From assembly GCF_007830595.1 (NCBI RefSeq), contig NZ_VLLD01000003.1: a stretch of DNA of 64,000 bases. One strand, 5' to 3'. Below the pieces are notes generated by a model. It was not told the origin of the DNA. It did not search any database and saw only the letters and a program-made list of their open reading frames with translations. This document shows, piece after piece, positions 8,721-16,736 of the stretch (positions are counted from its first letter, which is position 1; each line of letters starts with the position of its first letter). This DNA is from Treponema_B putidum (GTDB lineage: Bacteria > Spirochaetota > Spirochaetia > Treponematales > Treponemataceae). A program made the position numbers and the translations under genes.

Positions 8721-9733
8721 TTTGCTGCCTCCTTGTTCTTTTTGGGCGGTTTTACATAGCCGTATTTTACGGGTATAATTTTATTTAAAAACGGAACTGC
8801 GGCATTCATTATAAGAATACTGTACATAACACCTTCAGGCATACCTGAAAATAAGCGGATAAGACCGGTTATAAGTCCGCAGCCTGCACCGAAAATGAGT
8901 TTTCCCTTGGGCGTTACGGGGCTTGTTACATAATCGGTTGCCATAAAGACGGCTCCGAAGGCTAAACCTCCCGAAGTCAGGGTTAAAATAGGATTTATAC
9001 CTCCGATTGCGGTAATTATAACGGCTGTTGCCATCATAGTAACGGGCGTTCTCCAATCGATAACCTTTTTAAAGAGTAGATATGCAAAACCTAAAAGAAT
9101 CAGGAGTATGCTTGTTTCGCCTATACATCCTGCATGGTTTCCCAAAATAAGTTGGGTATAAAGGTCGGTAGTTGAGCCTAAATTTAAAGTTTTTGCTATT
9201 TCGGCAGCGCTCATGGCAATACCTTCTTTTGCATTGATAAGTTTTAGAGGTGTTGCAGTACTCATTGCATCAAAGAAAGAGTTTCCCGGCTGAACCCAGC
9301 TGGTCATTGCTCCCGAAAAGCTTACAAACATAAATGCTCTTCCTACCAAGGCGGGGTTAAATACGTTTGAACCTAAGCCTCCGAAAGATTCCTTTGCCAC
9401 AACTATTGCAAAAAAACAGCCTAAAATTAGCATCCATATCGGAAGATTCGGCGGACTTACAAGAGCAAGCAAAAGGCCTGTTATTACGGCTGAAAGGTCT
9501 TTTACTCTTATATCCAGATTACATATTTTTCTAAATAAGCTTTCAAAACCTACACAGCAAAGAACCGAAACTATGATTCGAATCAAAGCAGATATCGAAA
9601 AAAGATAGATACCATAGACCGTTAAAGGCAACAGGGCTATAATAACATCCAACATTAGAGTTTGAGTTTTAACCGGTGTTACAACATGGGGTGCCGGAGA
9701 CATGAAAATTTCGTTTTTATCGGATTCTGCCAT
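8717..9733 (-). CDS. rnfD: Rnf complex membrane flavoprotein RnfD
   Basis: 338-residue multi-spanning subunit related to NqrB. A conserved loop holds GGLGSNVFNPALVGRAF. The likely flavinylation site is STATPL with T161, a variant of the S/T-G-A-T consensus. The C-terminal VMYSILIMNAAVPFLNK is also characteristic. The start overlaps the rnfC stop in a TAATG arrangement. Confidence 0.94.
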   Translation of the reverse strand: MAESDKNEIFMSPAPHVVTPVKTQTLMLDVIIALLPLTVYGIYLFSISALIRIIVSVLCCVGFESLFRKICNLDIRVKDLSAVITGLLLALVSPPNLPIWMLILGCFFAIVVAKESFGGLGSNVFNPALVGRAFMFVSFSGAMTSWVQPGNSFFDAMSTATPLKLINAKEGIAMSAAEIAKTLNLGSTTDLYTQLILGNHAGCIGETSILLILLGFAYLLFKKVIDWRTPVTMMATAVIITAIGGINPILTLTSGGLAFGAVFMATDYVTSPVTPKGKLIFGAGCGLITGLIRLFSGMPEGVMYSILIMNAAVPFLNKIIPVKYGYVKPPKKNKEAAK

Positions 9734-11175
9734 TATTTGACTCCTTCTTCGCTCTTTTTAGCCTCAGGCTCTTGTTTTTTAGCTTCAGCTGCTTGTTTTT
9801 CTGCTGCTGCGGCCTTTGCGGCAGCCTTGGCTTCTCTTTTTTGTTTTTCTTCTCTTGCTATCTGCTTGCCTACTTTAAACCGTTGAACAAGTTTGATACG
9901 GGCAGGGCAGGTATAAGCACAGGTTCCGCATTCTACGCAGTCCAAAAGGCCGCATCTTATAGCTTCTTCGGTATTTCCTGCGTTTAAGGCTCTAACGATT
10001 AGAACGGGAGAAAGGCGGCAGCTGCATACGTCAATACACTTACCGCAGCCTATACAGGGGCTTTCTTCTTCCAAAGAAACTTCTTCCCTTGTTAAAAAAA
10101 GCACGCCTGATGTGTTTTTTTGAATGGGAAAGTCGGCGTTTTTCATTGCAAAGCCCATCATCGGACCGCCTGAGATTATTTTTACAACTCCGGGTTTAAG
10201 GGAAACTACACTTGGAATAAGGTCGCCGACGCAGGTTCCTATAGGGGCTATTATGTTTAAGGGCTTTTCGCAGGCTCCGCCGCTTATGGTCAGCGCTCTG
10301 TCGATAAGGGGCTTACCTAAACGGAAGGCTTCTGAAATAGCTTTTAAGGTTCCTACGTTTTGAATAACGCAGCCTATTTGGAAAGGAAGGCCTCCTGAAG
10401 GAATTTCCCTATTTACGACTGCATCCGTAAGAGTTTTTTCTCCGCCCTGCGGGTATTTTGTTTTACAAAGCTGAACTTCTATATCGTAGGCACCTGCAGC
10501 AATCGGATTTGCTTTGATTTTTGAAATAGCCTTTTCCAAAACGGGAACTAAATCTTTTTTATTGTCTTCAAGGGCTATAATGCCTTGTTTTGCGCCTACA
10601 ATACGCATAGTGATGGCAAGGCCGTCAACAATAGCATCCGAATCGCCGAATATGGTTGCAGCATCCGTGCAAAGATAAGGCTCGCATTCCGCTCCGTTTG
10701 CAATTACATACTCGATTTTTGCATTGGGGGGAGGGCTTAATTTTACATGAGTCGGAAAAGAGGCTCCTCCCATACCTGTGATACCCGCATCTTTGACTCT
10801 TTTAAGAGCTTCTTCCTTTGTGCATGTAAAAGGATCAAGGGGAGGCATAAAGTCTTCTCTGTTTTCTTCATCGATTTCGATTAAAAAACAAAGATTTTCC
10901 GTATTTCCGGTTACAAGATGAGGTTCTATTTTTTTTACCTTTCCTGAAACGGATGAATGGACGGGGGCCGACATAAATTTATCGGTTTCGGCTATCTTTT
11001 GACCTCTGGCAACCAAATCCCCTACGCTTACAAGAGGTGTATTAGGCATTCCTCCCTGCGTAACGGGAATCCAAACTGATTTATTTGACGGCAATACCCT
11101 AACGACATTATCGCTTGATAATACCGCCTTTCGCTCAGGCGGATGTACTCCGCCTTTAAATGATTTTATACCCAT
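9733..11175 (-). CDS. rnfC: Rnf complex NADH/Fe-S subunit RnfC
   Basis: Peripheral subunit that exchanges electrons with NAD(H), 480 residues. The flavin/nucleotide region has GMGGASFPTHVK (residues 134-145) and the SLBB-region GGPMMG (336-341). Two 4Fe-4S motifs follow: C374, C377, C380, C384, then C413, C416, C419, C423. The first cluster is followed by S-C rather than the usual proline. Residues from about 440 to 480 form an Ala/Lys/Glu-rich tail. No ribosome site precedes the ATG at 11175, but a promoter ends 6 nt upstream, so a leaderless message is possible. Confidence 0.94.
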   Translation of the reverse strand: MGIKSFKGGVHPPERKAVLSSDNVVRVLPSNKSVWIPVTQGGMPNTPLVSVGDLVARGQKIAETDKFMSAPVHSSVSGKVKKIEPHLVTGNTENLCFLIEIDEENREDFMPPLDPFTCTKEEALKRVKDAGITGMGGASFPTHVKLSPPPNAKIEYVIANGAECEPYLCTDAATIFGDSDAIVDGLAITMRIVGAKQGIIALEDNKKDLVPVLEKAISKIKANPIAAGAYDIEVQLCKTKYPQGGEKTLTDAVVNREIPSGGLPFQIGCVIQNVGTLKAISEAFRLGKPLIDRALTISGGACEKPLNIIAPIGTCVGDLIPSVVSLKPGVVKIISGGPMMGFAMKNADFPIQKNTSGVLFLTREEVSLEEESPCIGCGKCIDVCSCRLSPVLIVRALNAGNTEEAIRCGLLDCVECGTCAYTCPARIKLVQRFKVGKQIAREEKQKREAKAAAKAAAAEKQAAEAKKQEPEAKKSEEGVK

Positions 11176-11181
11176 ACAAGT

Positions 11182-11210
11182 ATTTTATACATAAGTAGTG
11201 AAACTTTCAA
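11182..11210 (-). promoter_or_regulatory. Candidate promoter for rnfCDGEA, leaderless geometry
   Basis: Minus-strand TTGAAA (11210-11205), 17-nt spacer, TAAAAT (11187-11182), then 6 nt to the rnfC ATG. A start site about 7 nt past the -10 box would coincide with the A of the ATG. Confidence 0.5.
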
Positions 11211-11221
11211 GAGGATAATAA

Positions 11222-12700
11222 TTAAATTTGTCTTTCAAATACGATCGGCTCATCTCCGGTAGGGATTGCATCGGTTATACTTAATTTAACTTTTGTCAAC
11301 ATAATTCTTTGTATATTGTTTTTTTCGTTAAATTCAAGCATATAGAATTTAGTTATGCCCTCGGTTGATTTCATTTGCAGTATTATTTTTTCGTTTATTT
11401 CCAATATGTTAAAATACCCTGTTTCAATATCATCGGACTTTTGAATAGTATAGGAATTACTTAAAAGGTCTAAAAGTGTTCCATTGGCCGATTTCCATTG
11501 ATTTGAAGACTTTGATACAAATTCTTTTACTTTTTGAGTATTATTTTCTTTTTGATTTACATTACTTAAAAGTAAATTAGTATTTTTTTTATAATTTCCG
11601 TTCCAAAGAGAGGCCGTGCCGAATTTAATTCTCAAAACATCTTCTATTACTCGAACTTGTATTTCATCGACGCCCTTAATTTCTACTTCTACCCGTCTTA
11701 CAATATTTGGAATTGACTTATTGCTTGTTGTAAAAAATAAACCGTATCTTCTAGGCAGCGTTGTTTTTATTTCGTATATTTCTTCAACATTGTCTAAATT
11801 AAAAATAATATGGTCGTCATTTTTGTCAAAATAAACACTCCTGCCGGTTTCTTTATTTTCTTCTTGTTGAAACCATAATCCTGATAAAAAATCTCTAAAA
11901 GATTCCATATTTCCGCTTTGAAGCTTTTTCAAAAGCTGAACTTCGATTTTTTCACCGGGGATTACTTTTTGCAAGCCTTCTTCATATTTTTGAGTTTTTG
12001 AATTCCATGTGTATTCCGTTTCAATTTGATTTAAAGTGTTGGGAGCCGAAGGATCGGAGTTATAAGTGTATACACGATATGAAGATAGACTTGACGGATC
12101 TTCTTCTCGAGTTTCAATTTCTTTAATCTGAATTTGTATATCCGCATGCAAGTCGGCAATTTGAGAAAAATGAATATTACCATCACTTTCTCTTTTGATT
12201 GTTTGTATGGATAATGCCTGTCTATTATCCGATGTCATCCCCGAATAAATAAGAGATTTAGGATCCTGCGTCAAATTCATAATATAAAATGTAAGAGATT
12301 TAGGTTGTGTGATTGTCGTTCTTATCTCTTCAACCCTATCCCATCTTTGAGTTATAGGGTTTTGAATCGAAATAATCAGATACAAAAAAGGATCTAATAG
12401 TTTTTTTACGGCAACAACTTGGTCTTCAACACCGTCTTCGTTTAAATCATCCGAAATTGCATCAACAAAGGTTTCATCATTGAATAATTCCAGAAATATC
12501 TTTGCATCTGTGTTAGGAGTATAATTTTCCGTTTTTTCTCCGTTATTTTCTATTTGCGAAGAAACTACAGGAATTATTGTTTGTGTAATAATTTTGTCTT
12601 CGGTTTTTATATTTGACCGCATAAATTTAAAGTATATTAACAAACTTAATACGACCAAAACCGCAAGACCCGAAATAATATACATTATCTTTTGGAACAT
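11222..12700 (-). CDS. Pallilysin-like membrane-anchored protein
   Basis: 492-residue protein with one N-terminal membrane helix (about residues 6-24) and an extracytoplasmic remainder. Residues 85-93 (DLNEDGVED) form an EF-hand-like D-x-N-x-D-G calcium loop. There is no HExxH zinc motif. It follows a vWA-domain gene that diverges from cfpA. In T. pallidum, from memory, cfpA lies beside a vWA protein (TP0750) and the host-binding protein pallilysin (TP0751), so this is a plausible positional counterpart, though twice as long. A GAGG site lies upstream of the ATG. Adhesin function is inferred from position only. Confidence 0.6.
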   Translation of the reverse strand: MFQKIMYIISGLAVLVVLSLLIYFKFMRSNIKTEDKIITQTIIPVVSSQIENNGEKTENYTPNTDAKIFLELFNDETFVDAISDDLNEDGVEDQVVAVKKLLDPFLYLIISIQNPITQRWDRVEEIRTTITQPKSLTFYIMNLTQDPKSLIYSGMTSDNRQALSIQTIKRESDGNIHFSQIADLHADIQIQIKEIETREEDPSSLSSYRVYTYNSDPSAPNTLNQIETEYTWNSKTQKYEEGLQKVIPGEKIEVQLLKKLQSGNMESFRDFLSGLWFQQEENKETGRSVYFDKNDDHIIFNLDNVEEIYEIKTTLPRRYGLFFTTSNKSIPNIVRRVEVEIKGVDEIQVRVIEDVLRIKFGTASLWNGNYKKNTNLLLSNVNQKENNTQKVKEFVSKSSNQWKSANGTLLDLLSNSYTIQKSDDIETGYFNILEINEKIILQMKSTEGITKFYMLEFNEKNNIQRIMLTKVKLSITDAIPTGDEPIVFERQI

Positions 12701-12734
12701 ATTTTAATTACATCCTCGATTACTTGATTGTCAA

Positions 12735-13397
12735 TTAGGGCTGATTTTTTTTGATTAATGCTTTAGTTTCATCGGAATGCAGTCTTTCTTTATCATCATT
12801 CTTTATTATATCGGAAAAAAGAGCCTTACTTGTTTTTACCACTCTATCTTGAAGTCCCATATCTACGGTAATTTCATACCAATTATCGTGTTTAATAATT
12901 CTTGACTCAATTAAATAAGGACTTGAGAATTTTTTTTGTTTACCGCCGTATTTTGAGGTTATCGGAGCATCTTGTTCAAGATCCGTAAGCATTAAAAGCA
13001 CTTTGTATCTGCCATTTTCAGTTCTTTCATTGATTGCTTCTTGTATTTTATCAAGAGCTTTTCCTACATCTGTAAATCTTCCATTCGGTAAAATTGAATT
13101 TATTGTGTTTATTATTTTATCGGTATCATTGCGGTCTTTTACTTCGATTGAGAGCAAATGTTCGGGATTTTCATAAAATTGGTAAATGCTTATCCAATCC
13201 CCATACGTGATAATTTGATCTACCAATTCATCAAGAACCCATTGTTTTAGGCTGTCGAATTTACCCGCTTCCTGCATTGATAATGATTTATCTATCATGA
13301 TAATCATATCAACGGGCACTGTTCTTTCACCTGCATTTAAATTAAATAAAATTCCTGATAAAAGCAAAAATATAAAAATAAGCTTTTTAATTTTCAT
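12735..13397 (-). CDS. Exported von Willebrand factor A domain protein (TP0750-like)
   Basis: 220-residue protein with a signal peptide (hydrophobic about residues 5-20) followed by a vWA fold. The metal-site motif DKSLS, the later threonine in GRFTDVGKAL and the acidic strand LLMLTDLEQD fit a MIDAS site. I chose ATG 13397 over the upstream GTG at 13403 because AAAGGAG ends 5 nt before the ATG and abuts the GTG. The length and place beside cfpA match T. pallidum TP0750 as I recall it. It is probably cotranscribed with the pallilysin-like gene downstream. Confidence 0.78.
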   Translation of the reverse strand: MKIKKLIFIFLLLSGILFNLNAGERTVPVDMIIMIDKSLSMQEAGKFDSLKQWVLDELVDQIITYGDWISIYQFYENPEHLLSIEVKDRNDTDKIINTINSILPNGRFTDVGKALDKIQEAINERTENGRYKVLLMLTDLEQDAPITSKYGGKQKKFSSPYLIESRIIKHDNWYEITVDMGLQDRVVKTSKALFSDIIKNDDKERLHSDETKALIKKNQP

Positions 13398-13476
13398 AAA
13401 CACTCCTTTTTTTACGCTTTATACCCATATTATACAACATATTTGAAAAAAAATCATCAAGTTTAAATAAAAACTC

Positions 13477-13504
13477 TTTACATTATGCAAAATATGTTTA
13501 TAAT
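13477..13504 (+). promoter_or_regulatory. Candidate cfpA promoter
   Basis: TTTACA (13477-13482), 16-nt spacer, consensus TATAAT (13499-13504). A leader of about 55 nt ends in AAGGAGAG at 13551-13558, before the ATG at 13565. Confidence 0.6.
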
Positions 13505-13564
13505 TATATAATAGTGATGTATATTGTAATATAACAAAATTGCTAAAAGTAAGGAGAGATAAGA

Positions 13565-15610
13565 ATGGCAAATTTAGATCTACCACAGAGCCCGAATGTT
13601 TTCCATCCCGAGAAGCCCAGTGCTGTCGGTTCAAGAAACTCTTTGGCTCAAGACTATCGTGATCAGCAGAAAGAAGTAAATCAGCTGATTGAAGAAGAAA
13701 CAAATAAAGTGTTGCACCACTTGACTACAAAACTTCCCAAAGAAGTCCTTGAGAGATTGGACGTAATGGGCGGTGTTAAAGAAAAGCTGTACAACTACTT
13801 TAACCAGAACTACCAGAACATGTTCAACCGATACATGGTAACGGCTGAAGATGAAATGCTGAAAAAGGTTCGCGGATTTATCGATCGGGAGGAAATGAAG
13901 GTTTTAGACCGCTATACTCCGAAAGAAATCGCAAATCTTCTTGATGCAGTCGGCGGTGCCGACAAGTTTAACACAGGCGAAATCGAAAAATCGATTGTCA
14001 ACATGTATGGACACTTACAGGGCCATGTACAGCGCGGTGTTAACGATTTAGAAACTTTAACAAACTCATTGTTAAGACAGAAGACGGACGTAGGAGCCTT
14101 TGTTAGAGGTGAAAACGCATACTCAATCGTAAAGTGTGCATTTAAAGACAACCTCTACAAACCGAAGACCGTAACCGATGTTAAGCTTTCCGTAAATATT
14201 CTTGATACGGAACTTATCAGCCCTATCTTCCAATATCAATCAACAGTCGAATATCTTATCAAGGATCTCTTGTCAAATCACTATATGGATGTAATTGACA
14301 AGGAAATTGAAAAGATAAAAGACCGACGAATCGATCAGGGATTGGATGAATTATCTGACGGCGAAATCGTTTTTGCAAAAATCGATAAAGTAAAAGATAT
14401 CACTGATGACGATGTTGAAAACCCCAAGAGCAAGAGATACGATGTAGTATCCAAGCAGCTCATGGAAAGAATCAACAACTTGAGAGCTGAAATCGATCCT
14501 GAGACCTTTGATCAGCTCAATGTCAGAGAAAACATCAAAAAGATTATCGACCTTGAGAATATCAGAAACCGCGGATTTAACACGGCCATCAACTCGATTA
14601 CTTCAATCCTTGATACGTCAAAGATGGGATACCAGTATATCGAAAACTTAAAAAATGCCCGTGAATTAATCTTACGCGAATATGATGATACGGATATCGC
14701 TAACCTTCCTGATGAAAGATATCAGATCAGACTCAAGTATTATGACAATGCTCAGTTAATTTCAGAAAGACAGGCTTATGAAGTAATGATGAGTTCTTTT
14801 GAAACTGAAATTCAGCATTTGTGGGATGTAGTAAGGGCTACTTACGACAAATCAAAGTTTATGACCAAAATCACAGACTTTAACGATTTGGCCGACAACT
14901 ACAAGAAATTCATCAAGCGAAAGTACAAGGATCAGTCCGGTGAACCCGTATACGAAGATACAGCGAAGGTTTGGGATGAGATATCTTTTGTTAAAGCTCC
15001 CGAAACTGAAGTTGAAAAGATGAACAGAACCTATGTCTACGAAAAAGATAAGCTCCGCAAGAAGCTCATTATCATGCGTCGAAGAATGAAGGATTTGTAT
15101 GATTATCAATATCCTATCGAAAGACGCGTTATCGAAGACAGACTTTCATTCTTAGAAGCCGAATTCAACAAATTCGATTATTTAATCAACCCCTTCCACA
15201 TTCAGCCCGGTCTCTTGCTCGATATAGATATTACATCTATCAAGAGAAAGAAGGCTACATTGGACGGAATGGCCAACGTGCTCAACGAATTCTTGCATGG
15301 TGTATCAAAAGGCTTTGCTGATGCTGCATTTGCTTCATTCAGCCGCCGACGATCTACAGTACGTGCCGATATCGCACAGAGCTTCGCCAGTGCTGATGAC
15401 GATCCCAAAGCCAGCGGAGCTGCAGGACGCTCTCAGTTCATTGATATGCTGAACAGCACGCCTGCTATTGAAGCTCCCGCAGCTGAAGCTGTGAGCGCTC
15501 CGGCTAAACGACGAGGACCCAAGAGAGGCGCAGTCAAAGCGAAAAAAGCAGGCTCTGTTGATTCAGGACGAGGACGACGAAAAGCTAAGTCAGGAATTAA
15601 AGAAATTTAA
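13565..15610 (+). CDS. cfpA: Cytoplasmic filament protein CfpA
   Basis: Structural protein of the cytoplasmic filament ribbon that runs along the treponemal cell body under the flagella. The 681 residues begin MANLDLPQSPNVFHPEKPSA, which I recognise as Treponema CfpA. Most of the chain is charged, helical and coiled-coil-like (about residues 30-590), with no membrane segment. The last 45 residues or so are Ala/Lys/Arg-rich (APAKRRGPKRG, GRGRRKAKSG). Codon choice favours C-ending Asn/Tyr and CAG, as in highly expressed genes. It has a strong promoter and ribosome site and is followed by a terminator. Confidence 0.97.
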   Translation: MANLDLPQSPNVFHPEKPSAVGSRNSLAQDYRDQQKEVNQLIEEETNKVLHHLTTKLPKEVLERLDVMGGVKEKLYNYFNQNYQNMFNRYMVTAEDEMLKKVRGFIDREEMKVLDRYTPKEIANLLDAVGGADKFNTGEIEKSIVNMYGHLQGHVQRGVNDLETLTNSLLRQKTDVGAFVRGENAYSIVKCAFKDNLYKPKTVTDVKLSVNILDTELISPIFQYQSTVEYLIKDLLSNHYMDVIDKEIEKIKDRRIDQGLDELSDGEIVFAKIDKVKDITDDDVENPKSKRYDVVSKQLMERINNLRAEIDPETFDQLNVRENIKKIIDLENIRNRGFNTAINSITSILDTSKMGYQYIENLKNARELILREYDDTDIANLPDERYQIRLKYYDNAQLISERQAYEVMMSSFETEIQHLWDVVRATYDKSKFMTKITDFNDLADNYKKFIKRKYKDQSGEPVYEDTAKVWDEISFVKAPETEVEKMNRTYVYEKDKLRKKLIIMRRRMKDLYDYQYPIERRVIEDRLSFLEAEFNKFDYLINPFHIQPGLLLDIDITSIKRKKATLDGMANVLNEFLHGVSKGFADAAFASFSRRRSTVRADIAQSFASADDDPKASGAAGRSQFIDMLNSTPAIEAPAAEAVSAPAKRRGPKRGAVKAKKAGSVDSGRGRRKAKSGIKEI

Positions 15611-15644
15611 TTTAGGATTTTAGAGCTTAACTGATTAAAAATTT

Positions 15645-15679
15645 AAGCCCCTGGAACAGCCCCGTTTCGGGGGCTTTTG
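15645..15679 (+). terminator. Rho-independent terminator after cfpA
   Basis: AAGCCCC (15645-15651) pairs with GGGGCTT (15670-15676), and an alternative inner stem AGCCCCG/CGGGGGCT (15658-15675) is followed by TTTT. Confidence 0.75.
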
Positions 15680-15697
15680 CTTAAAAAAGGAGTACTT

Positions 15698-16726
15698 ATG
15701 GTTAATATGACTAATTTTTTTGTTCCTCTTGCTAACAAGACTGATTTTAATGCTTCAGTTAAACATATCCAGTCTGTTATTGAAATTTTAGATGATTGTG
15801 ATCCTAAAGAGAATATTGCCGATAAGATAAATCTTATGATAAGAGAACAAAAGATAAAACCTGAACAAGTTAGATCAATTCTTTCGGTTTCTCTACTTGA
15901 TAAATGGAATTATAAAGTTGTATCTGAAAATTTGAAATTTATTTTGGAAGATGCTTCATCATTTGTTGCCGAGCTTGCCAAATGGACAGGTGTTGATTTG
16001 ATTTTCGGCTATGATCACCCTGATTTGGGTTTTATTGTTATAAATCCGAAAAATCCTGCTGCCGCTCCTGTCATTCAGGGTTTTAGAAAAAATGAGCTGC
16101 TTTTGATATATGTCGGTAAGCAAGACAGGGGGGCTGTAGATGCCGGTATCGCCGATTCCGTTATTTCAGCTATTCTAAAATTATTTGAAAAAAAAGCTTG
16201 TTCCGTACCTGCATCGGTAAAAACAGGACCCTTTGTATATGTTGAACCTAAACAAACTGCCCCCGCAAAGACAAAAAGGCAGGTTGTTAAACGGGCGGGC
16301 AAAAAAGCTGCTGCTCCTGTTGCTGTTGCAGCTAAAGTTCAGGCAAGTTCGGTACCCTCACATCTGGAAAGACCCTCCGCCGTTTCTACAGGACCTAAAA
16401 AAATGTCGCAGCTTGTTTCCGTACCTGTTTCAAACGAACTTTTCCATAACGGAAATGTTGAAGCATGGAAGAGGATTATCCGAAGTTATACAGCTAAATA
16501 TCAAGACGCCGAAGTTATGGTTTACTATGACGGAGAGCGTATTGTAGATATAAATACATTATTTAAGTGGGGAAAGGTCAAACACGGAAGCACAATACAA
16601 TTTGCCGTTTCTGCAGAAGAAATCAACGACCTTTCAAAGTTATCAAAATATTTTAGACAAGGTGCCAGTCCCATGTTTGAAGCTTTTTTACGAGGCTCGC
16701 CTGATACCGTTTTAAATTTATTTTAA
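15698..16726 (+). CDS. Uncharacterised CfpA-linked protein with basic linker
   Basis: 342-residue cytoplasmic protein of unknown function; I see no known catalytic motif. A folded N-terminal part (about residues 1-175) is followed by a Lys/Ala/Pro/Val-rich linker (about 190-230; KRAGKKAAAPVAVAAK). A compact C-terminal part (about 245-342; VMVYYDGERIVDINTLFKWG) follows. ATG 15698 is chosen because AAAAGGAG lies 5 nt upstream; an earlier TTG lies in the terminator. It sits between cfpA and the PPDK-like gene, an order also recalled from T. pallidum. It may be a filament partner, by context only. Confidence 0.75.
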   Translation: MVNMTNFFVPLANKTDFNASVKHIQSVIEILDDCDPKENIADKINLMIREQKIKPEQVRSILSVSLLDKWNYKVVSENLKFILEDASSFVAELAKWTGVDLIFGYDHPDLGFIVINPKNPAAAPVIQGFRKNELLLIYVGKQDRGAVDAGIADSVISAILKLFEKKACSVPASVKTGPFVYVEPKQTAPAKTKRQVVKRAGKKAAAPVAVAAKVQASSVPSHLERPSAVSTGPKKMSQLVSVPVSNELFHNGNVEAWKRIIRSYTAKYQDAEVMVYYDGERIVDINTLFKWGKVKHGSTIQFAVSAEEINDLSKLSKYFRQGASPMFEAFLRGSPDTVLNLF

Positions 16727-16736
16727 GGAGTAAAAA

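Noticed and set aside
11222..12700. Pallilysin metalloprotease activity for the 492-residue protein
   Set aside because: No HExxH zinc motif is present, so only a positional and possible fold relationship is claimed.
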